The notes: a model not told the origin generated them from the letters alone. Positions 32,350-41,844 are shown, counted from the stretch's first letter. The stretch: 64,000 bases of DNA from Caproiciproducens sp. NJN-50 (GCF_004103755.1 NZ_CP035283.1:2914001-2978000), one strand, 5' to 3'. Numbers and translations are program-made.

Positions 32350-33189
32350 ATGAATCAGAACGTCGTCGTGGCCGGTCTGGGACTGATCGGCGGCTCGCTT
32401 GCAAAGGCGTTTCGGAAATACAGCGACTGTACCGTGACCGGAATCGACAGCGACCCCGGGGTGGTCGCCGCCGCGCTGAGCTGCGGGGCGATCCGGCGCG
32501 AAGCGGGACTGGAGGACCTTGAGAGCGCGGACCTGCTGTTTTTATGCCTGTATCCACAGGCGGATATCGACTTTCTGCTCAAGCATGCCTCTTCCCTTCG
32601 CCCCGGCTGCGTCGTCACGGACGTGTGCGGGATCAAATCCTTTTTAAGCCCGCGCCTTTCGAGGATCGCGGCGGAGCACGGCCTCACCTATATCGGCGGG
32701 CACCCAATGGCCGGAAGGGAAAAAGGCGGTTTTGCGAACAGCGACGCCGACCTGTTCCTGGGGGCGAGCTATCTCCTGGTGCCGTGCGGCGCGGCGCGCG
32801 ATGCAGTCGATACGATGACCGCCGTTGCGGTGGAGCTTGGCTTCGGCGGCACGGTCGTCACTACGCCGGAAGAGCACGACAGGGAAATCGCCTTCACCAG
32901 CCAACTGCCGCACGCCCTCGCCTGCGCTTATGTCAAAAGCCCGCAGTGTCCCGGCCACGCGGGATTTTCCGCGGGGAGCTACCGGGACGTGTCGCGCGTG
33001 GCGGCCATCAACGAGGCCATGTGGGCCGAACTGTTTCTCGACAACCGCGAAGCCCTGACGGAAGAGCTGGACACGCTGATCGGCAACCTGCGGGAGATCC
33101 GCGACGCGGTCGACGGACACAGTGAAGAAGCTCTGCGCTCCCTCCTGCGGGAGGGACGGCTGATCAAGGAAAGGCTGGGAGAGGCATGA
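32350..33189 (+). CDS. tyrA: prephenate dehydrogenase
   Basis: 279 residues. TyrA oxidatively decarboxylates prephenate to 4-hydroxyphenylpyruvate on the way to tyrosine. NAD motif GLGLIGGSLA is at residues 8-17 and the substrate region is GGHPMAGREKGG. It is the short form without a C-terminal ACT domain, so control by tyrosine must come from elsewhere. ATG at 32350 after AGGAGG. The 59-base gap after DAHP synthase holds a possible internal promoter, TTGGAC (32282) and TATACT (32306). The stop overlaps aroB by 4 bases. Confidence 0.95.
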   Translation: MNQNVVVAGLGLIGGSLAKAFRKYSDCTVTGIDSDPGVVAAALSCGAIRREAGLEDLESADLLFLCLYPQADIDFLLKHASSLRPGCVVTDVCGIKSFLSPRLSRIAAEHGLTYIGGHPMAGREKGGFANSDADLFLGASYLLVPCGAARDAVDTMTAVAVELGFGGTVVTTPEEHDREIAFTSQLPHALACAYVKSPQCPGHAGFSAGSYRDVSRVAAINEAMWAELFLDNREALTEELDTLIGNLREIRDAVDGHSEEALRSLLREGRLIKERLGEA

Positions 33190-34241
33190 TTTTGACAGTC
33201 AATACGTCAAAGCCCTACCGGATCCTCATCGAACGCGGCTGCCTCGGCCGCGCCGGGGAAGAGGCAGCGAGGGTTTTTCCGAAAGGGGCGAAGGCCGCGG
33301 TCGTCACCGATTCCAACGTGGGACCGGTTTACGCCCGGCGCATTGCCGCATCTTTCAGCGCCGCCGGTTTTCAAACGTCCGTTTTCACCTTCCCCGCCGG
33401 GGAAGAGCACAAACGTTTATCCGTGGTTTCGGAGATGTACGCGGCCTTTTCGGAGCAGGAGCTGACGCGCAGCGATTTTATCGCCGCGCTCGGCGGCGGA
33501 GTGACGGGCGACCTGGCCGGATTCGCCGCCGCGACCTATCTGCGTGGAATCCGCTTTCTGCAGATTCCGACCTCCCTGCTCGCGCAGATCGATTCGTCCG
33601 TCGGCGGGAAAACGGGAGCGGACCTTCCGGAGGGCAAAAACCTGGTCGGCGCGTTCCACCAGCCTTCGCTGGTGCTGATCGACCCGGATACGCTTTCCAC
33701 CTTGCCGGAACCGTTTTTCGCGGACGGGATGGGAGAGGCGGTCAAATACGGCTGTATCCGGGACCGCGCGCTGTTCGAAAAAATTGCCGAAGGAAATATA
33801 AAAGAGGAGATGGAATCGATGATCTGCCGCTGTGTGGACATTAAAAGGGAACTGGTCGAGCGCGACGAGCTGGACAACGGCGACCGGATGCTCCTGAATT
33901 TCGGGCACACGTTCGGCCACGCGCTGGAAAAGCTTCACGGCTACAAGGGCCTGACGCACGGCGAAGCGGTCGGGATCGGCATGGTCATGATGTGCCGCTG
34001 CTCAGAGGCCGCCGGCCTGACCGAGCCGGGGACGGCGGGGAAAATCGCCTCCGCGCTCCGGACGTACGGTCTGCCGGTTTCGGATCAAATGGAGCCGAAC
34101 CGTATCGCGGAAGCCACCCGCCTGGACAAAAAGAGCCGCGGAGGCAGCATCAATCTGGTCCTCCTCCGGAAAATCGGCGAAAGTTTTCTGCACCCGGTTC
34201 CCCGCGGGGAACTCGGACGGTTCCTGGAGGCGCTGTCATGA
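33186..34241 (+). CDS. aroB: 3-dehydroquinate synthase
   Basis: 351 residues. AroB converts DAHP to 3-dehydroquinate with NAD and a metal ion. Motifs: GGGVTGDLAGFAAATYLRGI shortened here, TSLLAQIDSSVGGKTG, the metal-site residues in GEAVKYG and NFGHTFGHALE, and HGEAVGIG. ATG overlaps the tyrA stop (ATGA) and its own stop overlaps aroA in the same way. Confidence 0.97.
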   Translation: MILTVNTSKPYRILIERGCLGRAGEEAARVFPKGAKAAVVTDSNVGPVYARRIAASFSAAGFQTSVFTFPAGEEHKRLSVVSEMYAAFSEQELTRSDFIAALGGGVTGDLAGFAAATYLRGIRFLQIPTSLLAQIDSSVGGKTGADLPEGKNLVGAFHQPSLVLIDPDTLSTLPEPFFADGMGEAVKYGCIRDRALFEKIAEGNIKEEMESMICRCVDIKRELVERDELDNGDRMLLNFGHTFGHALEKLHGYKGLTHGEAVGIGMVMMCRCSEAAGLTEPGTAGKIASALRTYGLPVSDQMEPNRIAEATRLDKKSRGGSINLVLLRKIGESFLHPVPRGELGRFLEALS

Positions 34242-35464
34242 GCCTCATACGGTGCTCCCCCGCCGTCCTGTCCGGCCGGGTGCGGGTCCCGATTTCCAAA
34301 AGCGCGGCGCACCGCGCGATGATCGGCGCTTTCCTCGCGGGCGCGCCGGACCCGCTTCCCGCGGGCGAAACCGTCAGCGAGGACCTGACTGCGACCCGCT
34401 CGGCGCTCGCGGCCCTGTTTGCCGCGGAGCGGAACGGGGAACCGGCGCTCGCCGACTGTGGGGAATCCGGCTCCACGCTGCGGTTCCTGATCCCGGTCGC
34501 CGCGGCGCTCGGGACCCCGGCGGTTTTTTCCGGCCGCGGGCGGCTGCCGCAGCGGCCGCTCGGCGTTTACCTCGACTGCCTGCCCCGCCACGGGACGGCA
34601 TGCGAAAGCGCCGGCGGGCTTCCCCTGAGCGTCTCCGGCAAACTGCAACCGGGCACCTACTTTCTGCCCGGAAATGTAAGCTCCCAGTTTATCACGGGGC
34701 TCATGCTCGCCCTGCCGCTTCTGGACGGGGACAGCGAGATCCGCCTGACCTCCCCGCTGGAATCCGCCGGATACACGGATATGACGATTGAGATCCTGAA
34801 GGGCTATGGGATCGAAATATTTCCGGCTGAAGCGGGCTGGAACGTGCCGGGGACGCAGGAATTCCGCCCTTCCGGAGCCGGCATCGAGCGCGACTGGTCG
34901 CAGGCCGCGTTCTTCCTCGCGGCGGGGGCACTTGGAGGGCAGGTGGAACTTCCCGGGCTGCGGCCCGATTCCACCCAGGGCGACCGGGCTGCGGAAGAGC
35001 TGTTCCGCCGGTTCGGCGCGCGGCTCTCCTGGAACGGCGGCGTGCTGAGCGCCGGGCCGGGCGAGCTGCGCGGAATCGAGATCGACGCTTCCCAGATTCC
35101 GGATCTCGTGCCCGTTCTCGCCGTCACCGCAGCGGCGGCCCGGGGCCGCACCGTCATTCGGAACGCCGGGCGGCTGCGGCTCAAAGAGAGCAACCGGCTT
35201 GCCGCAATGGCGGACGGACTCCGCGTTCTCGGCGCACAGGTCCGGGAAACGGAGGACGGTCTGGTGATCGACGGCGCCGGCCGTCTGCGCGGCGGGACAG
35301 TGGAAGGCCGGGACGACCACCGCATCGTGATGGCGATGGCGGTCGCCGCGCTTGTTTCGGACGGGGACGTCACCGTGACGGACGCCGGAAGCATCCGGAA
35401 AAGCTACCCGGATTTTTTCCGGGACTACAATCTGTTGGGAGGAAAAGCGTATGATCTGGGGTGA
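34238..35464 (+). CDS. aroA: EPSP synthase (3-phosphoshikimate 1-carboxyvinyltransferase)
   Basis: 408 residues, somewhat shorter than the typical 425-445. It adds enolpyruvate from PEP to shikimate 3-phosphate. Motifs: VPISKSAAHRAMI (residues about 17-29, substrate Lys/Ser), DCGESGSTLRFLIPVAAALG shortened here (PEP region), GNVSSQFITGLMLALP, DWSQAAFFLAAGAL and the C-terminal KESNRLAAM and DHRIVMAMAVAAL. The position that gives glyphosate tolerance was not analysed. Overlaps aroB by 4 and aroC by 14 bases. Confidence 0.96.
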   Translation: MSLIRCSPAVLSGRVRVPISKSAAHRAMIGAFLAGAPDPLPAGETVSEDLTATRSALAALFAAERNGEPALADCGESGSTLRFLIPVAAALGTPAVFSGRGRLPQRPLGVYLDCLPRHGTACESAGGLPLSVSGKLQPGTYFLPGNVSSQFITGLMLALPLLDGDSEIRLTSPLESAGYTDMTIEILKGYGIEIFPAEAGWNVPGTQEFRPSGAGIERDWSQAAFFLAAGALGGQVELPGLRPDSTQGDRAAEELFRRFGARLSWNGGVLSAGPGELRGIEIDASQIPDLVPVLAVTAAAARGRTVIRNAGRLRLKESNRLAAMADGLRVLGAQVRETEDGLVIDGAGRLRGGTVEGRDDHRIVMAMAVAALVSDGDVTVTDAGSIRKSYPDFFRDYNLLGGKAYDLG

Positions 35465-36521
35465 TCGGGTCCGGCTGACGGTCTTCGGAGAAAGCCACGG
35501 TCCGGCAATCGGCGCCGTTCTGGAGGGGCTTCCCGCGGGAGAGCCGGTAGACCTGGACGAAATCAGCGCGCAGATGGCCCGGCGCGCGCCGGGGCGGGAC
35601 GCTTCCGCCACTCCCCGAAAGGAGGCGGACGCGCCCGGAATCCTGAGCGGGCTGCTGGAAAACCGGACGACCGGCGCGCCGCTGTGCGCAGTCATCGAAA
35701 ATGCCGATACCCGCTCCGGCGATTATGAAGACCTCCGGAATGTCCCTCGCCCGGGTCACGCGGATTTCACGGCGAATATCCGCTACGGCGGGTTTAACGA
35801 CGTGCGCGGCGGCGGGCATTTTTCGGGCCGCCTGACCGCGCCGCTGGTGTTCGCCGGGGCGGTCTGCCGGCAGATCCTCCGGCGCCGTGGAATCGCGATC
35901 GGCGGGCACGTCCTGTCCGTCCACGGCGTTTCCGACACGCCGTTCGACCCGGCGGATATCCCCGTCTCCCTTTTGGACCGCCTCTCTTCCCTTTACTTTC
36001 CCACCATCGACCCGAAGGCGGAAACCGCCATGCGCGCGGAAATCGAGGCCGCCCGGCAAAGGCTGGACAGCGTCGGCGGCGTGGTGGAATGCGCCGCGGC
36101 GGGAATCCCAGCCGGAGCGGGCGGGCCGCTCTCCGACGGGACGGAATCCCTATTCTCCTCGATCCTGTTCGGCATCCCCGCCTGCAAGGGAGTGGAGTTC
36201 GGCGCCGGTTTTGCTTCCGCCGCCCTGTTCGGCAGCGAGAACAACGATCCGTTTGTGTTCGACGATGCCGGGAACGTAAGGACCGAAACCAACCACTCGG
36301 GAGGCATTCTCGGCGGCATCACGACCGGAATGCCCGTCGTTTTCCGCGCCGCGTTCAAGCCGACCCCCTCCATCGGCCTGCCCCAGCGGAGCGTGAACCT
36401 GAAAACGGGCCTGACGGAAGAATCGGCGGTAAAGGGACGGCACGACCCATGCATCGTGCCCCGCGCGGTTCCCGCAGTGGAAGCCGCCGCCGCGCTCGCC
36501 GTGATCAATCTTTTGCCGTAA
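35451..36521 (+). CDS. aroC: chorismate synthase
   Basis: 356 residues. It eliminates phosphate from EPSP to give chorismate, using reduced FMN. Signatures: FGESHGPAIGAVLEGLPAG at the start, RPGHADFT, RYGGFNDVRGGGHFSGR shortened here, and GGILGGITTGMPV with KGRHDPC near the end. ATG at 35451 lies within the end of aroA, with GGGAGG eight bases before it. Confidence 0.97.
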   Translation: MIWGDRVRLTVFGESHGPAIGAVLEGLPAGEPVDLDEISAQMARRAPGRDASATPRKEADAPGILSGLLENRTTGAPLCAVIENADTRSGDYEDLRNVPRPGHADFTANIRYGGFNDVRGGGHFSGRLTAPLVFAGAVCRQILRRRGIAIGGHVLSVHGVSDTPFDPADIPVSLLDRLSSLYFPTIDPKAETAMRAEIEAARQRLDSVGGVVECAAAGIPAGAGGPLSDGTESLFSSILFGIPACKGVEFGAGFASAALFGSENNDPFVFDDAGNVRTETNHSGGILGGITTGMPVVFRAAFKPTPSIGLPQRSVNLKTGLTEESAVKGRHDPCIVPRAVPAVEAAAALAVINLLP

Positions 36522-36550
36522 TAATGATAATCCAGAGAAAGGTCGCTGTC

Positions 36551-37666
36551 ATGGAACTGGAAGAATTGAGAAAACAAATCGACGGAATCGACGACGGGAT
36601 TCTGGAGCTTTTCCTCCGCCGGATGGAATGCGCAAAACAGGTTGCCGAAGTGAAGCGCCAAAAGGACCTGCCGATCTTCAACGAGGCGCGCGAGCAGAAA
36701 ATCCTGGATGATATCTCCCGCAAGGCCGGGGAATCCGGCGGGCAGGCCCGCATTCTGTACGCCAATCTGATGGCGATGAGCAGAGAAGTCCAACACCGCG
36801 CGCTCGGCAGCGGGGATTCTCTGCGCCGTTCGGTGGGAAACGCTTTTCATCCGACGGAGAAACCCCGCATCGTAGCGTGCCTGGGACAGAAGGGCTCCTA
36901 CTCCCACGAGGCGGCGGCCCGTCTTTTCTACGAGGCGGAACCGGTCTTCTTTTCCGACTTTCCGTCGATCTTCGCATCCGTCGATCGCGGGACCGCCAGC
37001 CTCGGCGTGCTGCCCGTGGAAAATTCCACGGCGGGTTCCGTCAATGAAGTCTACGACCTCATTTTGAAATACCGTTTTTCAATCGTCGCCGCCGTAAGCC
37101 TTCCGGTGAGGCACTGTCTTGCCTCGCGGGAAACGGAATCGGGCCGCGTCCGCGTCGCGTATTCCCACCCGCAGGCGCTGCGCCAGTGCGCGGGATATCT
37201 GCAGGAACACGGGATTCCCGGCCGGGAGTGCTCCAGCACGGCGGAAGCCGCGGCCCGCGCGGTAAGGGAAAGCGGGGCGGCGGCGATTTGCTCGGAGCAC
37301 GCGGCGGCCGACTTCCGTCTGAATCTTCTGGAGCGGAACATCCAGGACAGCGACGGCAACCGGACGCGCTTTATCGCCATCGGGCGCAGTCTGCTGATTC
37401 CGCCGAAGGCGGACAAAATCAGCCTGTGTTTCGCCGTACCGCACCGCATCGGCACGCTCTGCTCGGTGCTGGCCCGCTTTGCCGCCGCCGGCCTCAATCT
37501 GACTAAAATCGAATCCCGTCCGATTCCGGGAAGGAATTTCGAATACGATTTTTATCTCGATTTTTCCGGTTCCGCCGCGGATGCGAAAACCCTTGACCTG
37601 CTCTGCGCCCTGTCGGAGGAACTGCCGCGCTTTTCCTTCCTCGGGAATTATGTCGAGACAGAATAG
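36551..37666 (+). CDS. pheA: bifunctional chorismate mutase / prephenate dehydratase
   Basis: 371 residues in three domains. An AroQ-type chorismate mutase covers about 1-88 (MELEELRKQIDGIDDGILEL, KQVAEVKRQKDLPIFNEARE). Prephenate dehydratase covers about 105-280 (GQKGSYSHEAA, PVENSTAGSVNEVYD, and the catalytic GNRTRFIAIG). An ACT domain covers about 290-371 with LTKIESRPIPG, the phenylalanine-sensing ESRP motif. It makes phenylpyruvate. ATG at 36551 has AAAGG 7 bases before it; an in-frame ATG at 36524 has no such site. Last gene of the run; no clear terminator was seen. Confidence 0.96.
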   Translation: MELEELRKQIDGIDDGILELFLRRMECAKQVAEVKRQKDLPIFNEAREQKILDDISRKAGESGGQARILYANLMAMSREVQHRALGSGDSLRRSVGNAFHPTEKPRIVACLGQKGSYSHEAAARLFYEAEPVFFSDFPSIFASVDRGTASLGVLPVENSTAGSVNEVYDLILKYRFSIVAAVSLPVRHCLASRETESGRVRVAYSHPQALRQCAGYLQEHGIPGRECSSTAEAAARAVRESGAAAICSEHAAADFRLNLLERNIQDSDGNRTRFIAIGRSLLIPPKADKISLCFAVPHRIGTLCSVLARFAAAGLNLTKIESRPIPGRNFEYDFYLDFSGSAADAKTLDLLCALSEELPRFSFLGNYVETE

Positions 37667-37796
37667 CGGCGCCGCAACTTTACTTTTCCCGGCCTGAAGT
37701 CAAAAACAACGTGACAATTTGTTTCTTTTTTCCAGATGGTACATCAGCCCAAAATTATCTTAGAGAAAATTATTATTCTATTTCATGATATGATAT

Positions 37797-37819
37797 AAAT
37801 TATTGAATTTCAATAATTT
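37797..37819. repeat. perfect 23-base palindrome, possible operator
   Basis: AAATTATTGAA, one T, then its exact complement TTCAATAATTT. It lies in the 233-base AT-rich gap between pheA and the lipoprotein gene at 37900. Length and symmetry suggest a binding site for a dimeric regulator; it lacks a T-tract and is not a good terminator. The rest of the gap shows no gene. Confidence 0.5.
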
Positions 37820-37899
37820 CAGCATGTAAACCTAGATACGCTTGACAGGAAACGACCTGCCGGCAAACTGGGCCTGAAACCTGCGGAAGGGGGACTGAA

Positions 37900-38469
37900 A
37901 TGATAAAAAAGTTCTTTTTGATCTGGATTGGAGTGATCCTGCTGGCCCTGCCGTCCTGCGCGGCGGGCCCTTCCGCCGATAAAGCAGAAAGCCACAGCCA
38001 AACTTCGGCTGGCAGTCAGGTATCTGTAAGCAGTCAGGCACCCATGAGCGGCGGGGCATCCTCGGCAGGCCCGGCACTTTCCAGCAGCCGGGCACCCGCG
38101 TCAAGCGCAGATTCCAGCAGCACTTTAAGCAAAACAGCCTCCAATATTGTGTTTCGGGAGGGAACCGCAAAGGATGGAAAGGTGATTCTGTCAAGCTCCG
38201 ATCTCACCGGATTCTATACGGAAGACGATACGTTCAACCACAGTTATAAGATGATCGGATTCAAGCTGAAGAAAAGCGCGGAAGAGTCTTTCTCTGAGGA
38301 AACGGAAAGATTAGCCAAATCCGAGGGCACCCTGTCTCTCTGGGCGGGGGAAGAGCGTCTGAACAGTTCAACCCTTTCCGATCCGATCATCGGAGACACG
38401 TTTGTGCTTTCGCATCTGGAGGAAGACCAACTAGACGGCATTTGTAAAAAACTGAAAAGCGCGGATTGA
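37900..38469 (+). CDS. small lipoprotein with SecD-P1-head-like domain
   Basis: 189 residues. The lipoprotein signal ends in LLALPSC (Cys at about 20). A Ser/Ala/Gly-rich linker runs to about residue 82. The C-terminal approximately 100 residues (FKLKKSAEESFSEETERLAK and EERLNSSTLSDPIIGDTFVL) resemble the head of the SecD/SecDF P1 domain, which is found alone in some lipoproteins. No enzyme motif is visible. ATG after GGAAGGGGG. Confidence 0.65.
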   Translation: MIKKFFLIWIGVILLALPSCAAGPSADKAESHSQTSAGSQVSVSSQAPMSGGASSAGPALSSSRAPASSADSSSTLSKTASNIVFREGTAKDGKVILSSSDLTGFYTEDDTFNHSYKMIGFKLKKSAEESFSEETERLAKSEGTLSLWAGEERLNSSTLSDPIIGDTFVLSHLEEDQLDGICKKLKSAD

Positions 38470-38495
38470 AATTTATCCCATTGATATAAAAATAT

Positions 38496-38526
38496 GGCGC
38501 CCGCCGGAAATCCGGCGGGCGCCTTT
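38496..38526. terminator. bidirectional terminator between lipoprotein gene and prmA
   Basis: A 13-base-pair stem (38496-38508 with 38511-38523) with a 2-base gap at the tip. TTTAT follows on the plus strand and ATATTTTTAT on the minus strand. It serves both convergent genes. Confidence 0.85.
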
Positions 38527-38533
38527 ATGCACA

Positions 38534-39460
38534 TCATCTATCCGCCGTTTGTCTGACGGCAAGGGCAACCCAGCCCTTTTCCTCTTTTCTGCCGACGACC
38601 GCAAAGGAATTCTTCAATCCGTCCAGCACATCCTGTTCCCGCTCGTCGATGATGCCGCTCAGGATCAGAATCGAATCAGGGACCATGAAATTCCCGATGT
38701 CTTTCAGAAGTTCCAGAATTACATCCGCCACAATATTTGCCGCGACGACTTGAAATTTCCCCTCCACCCGGTCGGTCAGGCTGCCGCAGATGCCGGTGAA
38801 GCGATTTTCAACATGGTTGCGCTCCGCGTTCTGCACGGCGGTTTTGACCGCAAGCGGGTCGATGTCCACGCCGACGGCGCGCTCTGCGCCGAGCAGCAGT
38901 CCGGCGACCGAAAGGATTCCGCTGCCGCAGCCGACATCGAGCATCGAGCAGCCGGGGACAACAGATTCCTCAAGAAATTCCATGCACAGCCGCGTCGTCT
39001 CGTGCGTTCCCGTGCCGAACGCAATACCCGGCTCCAGATCGAGCACCACGCGGCCCTCCGGATTTTCAGCCTGTTCCCAGTCAGGGCGGATCAACAGCCT
39101 TTTCCCGACCGGGATGGGGTGAAAGTACTGTTTCCAGTTATTGATCCAGTCCTCCTGCGCGCAGGAGGCTGTTTCAATACCGTATTTGATTCCCGACGCC
39201 GCGTATCGCTCGCGCAAAAACGCGATTGCCTCCGCGGGACTGTCCTCCGGAGCGATATAAACATGAACGACCGCTTTCGAGCGGTCTTTTTTCAGCAGGT
39301 CCTCGTCGATCAGGTCGATATGGGCGATCTGCTCCACCTCTTCCTGAAGATGTGAATAATCTTCAATATAAATCCCATACGGCACCGTCATCTGCGCAAT
39401 ATCGCCCGCCGCATCCGCCTGAGCCGCGTCCACCGTGATTTTTACTTCCGTCCAGTCCAT
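38534..39460 (-). CDS. prmA: ribosomal protein L11 methyltransferase
   Basis: 308 residues. The N-terminal about 110 residues form the substrate-binding part. The methyltransferase domain has GIAFGTGTHETTRLC, MLDVGCGSGILSVAG (SAM site), GVDIDPLAVKTA and ANIVADVI. It trimethylates ribosomal protein L11. Flanked by two unrelated genes and apparently monocistronic. Confidence 0.96.
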   Translation of the reverse strand: MDWTEVKITVDAAQADAAGDIAQMTVPYGIYIEDYSHLQEEVEQIAHIDLIDEDLLKKDRSKAVVHVYIAPEDSPAEAIAFLRERYAASGIKYGIETASCAQEDWINNWKQYFHPIPVGKRLLIRPDWEQAENPEGRVVLDLEPGIAFGTGTHETTRLCMEFLEESVVPGCSMLDVGCGSGILSVAGLLLGAERAVGVDIDPLAVKTAVQNAERNHVENRFTGICGSLTDRVEGKFQVVAANIVADVILELLKDIGNFMVPDSILILSGIIDEREQDVLDGLKNSFAVVGRKEEKGWVALAVRQTADR

Positions 39461-39581
39461 CCAGCTTCCTCCGCTTTTTATGATTTCAATCTCAATTATA
39501 ACGGAATACCGGAAGAAAATACAGATTTATTTTGGCCGCCGCGCGAATACATTTGAGTAAAAGAAAAAAAGGTGGCCTCAA

Positions 39582-40967
39582 ATGAACCGGAAACGCGTAT
39601 TTATCCGAAACGCGGTCCTCATGACGCTGGGCTCCGCCGCCCTGCGGTTTTCCGGACTGTGGTTCCGCACCTGCATCTGTTCCTGGATCGGCGCGAGCGG
39701 AGTTGGAATTTACCAGTTGATTTTCTCCATTTTTTCACTCGGCATTACGGCATGCACCTCCGGCATCGGGCTGGCAGTCACGCGCATGGTCGCGGAGGGC
39801 AAGGGTTCCCGGCGGTATCTCCGGGGCTGCATGGGCTTTGCGCTGACCATGAGTCTGCTGGCGGGCGGCGTTCTCCTTGCCGTTTCAGACTTTGCGGCCA
39901 ACCGGCTGATCGGCACCCCCGCGGCGGCGGACCCGCTGCGCCTGCTCGCCCCCGGACTGCCGTTCATCGCGGCCTGCGCCTGTCTGAAAGGATATTTCTT
40001 CGCAAACCGGAATATCGTCGTTCCCATGATCGGAGAATTTTGGGAACAGCTTGCGACCATCGGAATTTCGTATCTTCTGCTCACCCGTACCCCGCTGCCG
40101 GAGCTGAACGCGCTGATGATCGGTTCCACCATCGGCGAAGCGGCGGCGCTGGCCTACGTTGCCGCCGCGTTCTTCTTCTATATCCGCAGGCACGGCCTCC
40201 CGGAAGGCGGCGGGACAAACTCGCGCGTGCTGCGCAATATCCTGCACATCGCGGGACCGATGCTGGTCGGCTCCTTCCTGCGCAGCTCGCTGTTCAGCGC
40301 CGAAAACCTCCTTATCCCGGCAGGTCTTAGAAAGTTCGGCGCCGGCGGAGTCGCGGCGCTGGCGCAGTACGGCGTAATGCAGGGAATGGTGATGCCCGTC
40401 ATCTTCTTCCCGATGTCGTTCGTGAGCTCCGTCGCCATGCTGCTGATTCCGGAAATCGCGGAGGCGGTGGCGCGCAACCAGAGAAGCACGGTGAAATCCT
40501 CCGCGGAACACGCGTTCCGAACAACCCTGATGTTCGGCTTCGTGACCAGCGCGATCCTGATTGTTTTCGCGGACGAAATCGGCGGGATTTTTTTCGGGAA
40601 CGCGCAGGCCAGCAATATTCTTCGCATCATGGCCCCGATTGCTCCGCTGATGTACCTCGACAACGTGGTGGACAACATGCTCAAGGGGCTGGATCAGCAG
40701 ATGTACTCCCTCAAATACAATTTCAGTGATTCCGTGATGCGCGTCGCGCTGATCAGTTTTCTGATCCCCGTTTTCGGCATCCGGGCCTACCTCGCCATTT
40801 TGTATTTCAGCGAAATCTACAACGCCTCCCTCAGCATCAGCCGTCTGCTGAAGGTTACCAAACTCGAAGTCGACATCCTTGGCTGGATCGTTTTCCCCGC
40901 AGTGACGGGCGCCCTCCTCTATTACGTTCTGGTTCTGCTGAAAAAGACCGTTTTCTATTTCATTTGA
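39582..40967 (+). CDS. SpoVB/MurJ-like polysaccharide flippase
   Basis: 461 residues with about 14 predicted membrane spans, a MOP-superfamily exporter of the SpoVB/polysaccharide biosynthesis type. It begins MNRKRVFIRNAVLMTLGSAA; TSGIGLAVTRMVAEG and LLIPEIAEA are typical of this family. Members move lipid-linked sugars across the membrane, and some act in spore cortex synthesis. Which role applies here cannot be told. ATG after AAAGGTGG. Confidence 0.85.
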   Translation: MNRKRVFIRNAVLMTLGSAALRFSGLWFRTCICSWIGASGVGIYQLIFSIFSLGITACTSGIGLAVTRMVAEGKGSRRYLRGCMGFALTMSLLAGGVLLAVSDFAANRLIGTPAAADPLRLLAPGLPFIAACACLKGYFFANRNIVVPMIGEFWEQLATIGISYLLLTRTPLPELNALMIGSTIGEAAALAYVAAAFFFYIRRHGLPEGGGTNSRVLRNILHIAGPMLVGSFLRSSLFSAENLLIPAGLRKFGAGGVAALAQYGVMQGMVMPVIFFPMSFVSSVAMLLIPEIAEAVARNQRSTVKSSAEHAFRTTLMFGFVTSAILIVFADEIGGIFFGNAQASNILRIMAPIAPLMYLDNVVDNMLKGLDQQMYSLKYNFSDSVMRVALISFLIPVFGIRAYLAILYFSEIYNASLSISRLLKVTKLEVDILGWIVFPAVTGALLYYVLVLLKKTVFYFI

Positions 40968-40992
40968 CAAACCCCGCCCGAATCGTTAAACT
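40964..40992 (+). promoter_or_regulatory. promoter of the CmpB-like gene
   Basis: TTGACA (40964-40969) overlaps the stop codon of the flippase gene; TAAACT (40987-40992) follows after 17 bases. Confidence 0.6.
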
Positions 40993-41026
40993 GTTACTTA
41001 ATACTCAAGGTAGGGGAAAAAGACAC

Positions 41027-41842
41027 ATGAGCGATATCCGAACTCTGCTCCTTATTTTCGCGCTTTACAGCTTCCTGGGCTGGGCGATCGAAAGCATTTA
41101 CTGCTCCATTCCCGCCGGAAAGCCGATCAACCGGGGATTTCTGGCCGGACCGTTCTGCCCGATCTACGGCGCCGGCGCCATGCTGGTCGTCGAAGTTCTG
41201 ACCCCTTTCAAGGAAAATATTCTTCTTCTGTTCGCCGCGGGCGCGCTTCTGACCAGTCTGGTTGAATATCTGACCGGCTGGCTGCTGGAAGTGCTGTTCC
41301 ACACGAAATACTGGGACTATTCGTCTCATCGCTTTCAGATTCACGGCAGGGTGTGCCTGAAAAACTCCCTGCTGTTCGGCGTGATGAGCGTCGCCGCCGT
41401 CCATGGTTTTCAGCCCTTTTTGCTCTCGCTGGCGGAGCGAATCCCAAGCCGCGTTCTTTCCTGGCTTTCGTTTGGACTTGCCCTGTATTTTCTGGCGGAC
41501 ACCGCGCTGTCCGTCATGGAAGTCACCCGCCTGAACGGGATGCTTTCCGAACTGCAGCAGGTGATGGACGAGATCAAAGAAAGGGCGCACACCGCGCGCG
41601 TGGAAACACGGGAAGTCCTTCAGGACATGATCGCCGCGCGACTGGATGGAATGGACGAAAATACAAAAGCGCGCCTGCGCGCGCTCTATGAGCAGAAGGA
41701 AAAGCTGGAATCCGGCTTTCACCTGCTCCAGCGCCGCATTCTCCGCGCGTTCCCGACCATGCGCAGCGCGAAAAGCAACGAATCCCTGCTGCGCATCCGC
41801 GAGCTTCTGCAAAACTACGGGAAATTCATCCGCCGCGGATAA
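41027..41842 (+). CDS. putative ABC-transporter type membrane protein (CmpB family)
   Basis: 271 residues. Five or six hydrophobic segments fill about residues 1-170, with the family features FLGWAIESIYCSI, NRGFLAGPFCPIYGAGA and EYLTGWLLEVLFHTKYWDYS shortened here. The last 100 residues are charged and probably helical (LSELQQVMDEIKERAH and on). Such proteins are annotated ABC_trans_CmpB, but no ATPase partner is nearby and the function is unknown. ATG at 41027 has AGGGGA upstream; the open frame to 40964 overlaps the promoter. Confidence 0.75.
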   Translation: MSDIRTLLLIFALYSFLGWAIESIYCSIPAGKPINRGFLAGPFCPIYGAGAMLVVEVLTPFKENILLLFAAGALLTSLVEYLTGWLLEVLFHTKYWDYSSHRFQIHGRVCLKNSLLFGVMSVAAVHGFQPFLLSLAERIPSRVLSWLSFGLALYFLADTALSVMEVTRLNGMLSELQQVMDEIKERAHTARVETREVLQDMIAARLDGMDENTKARLRALYEQKEKLESGFHLLQRRILRAFPTMRSAKSNESLLRIRELLQNYGKFIRRG

Positions 41843-41844
41843 GT

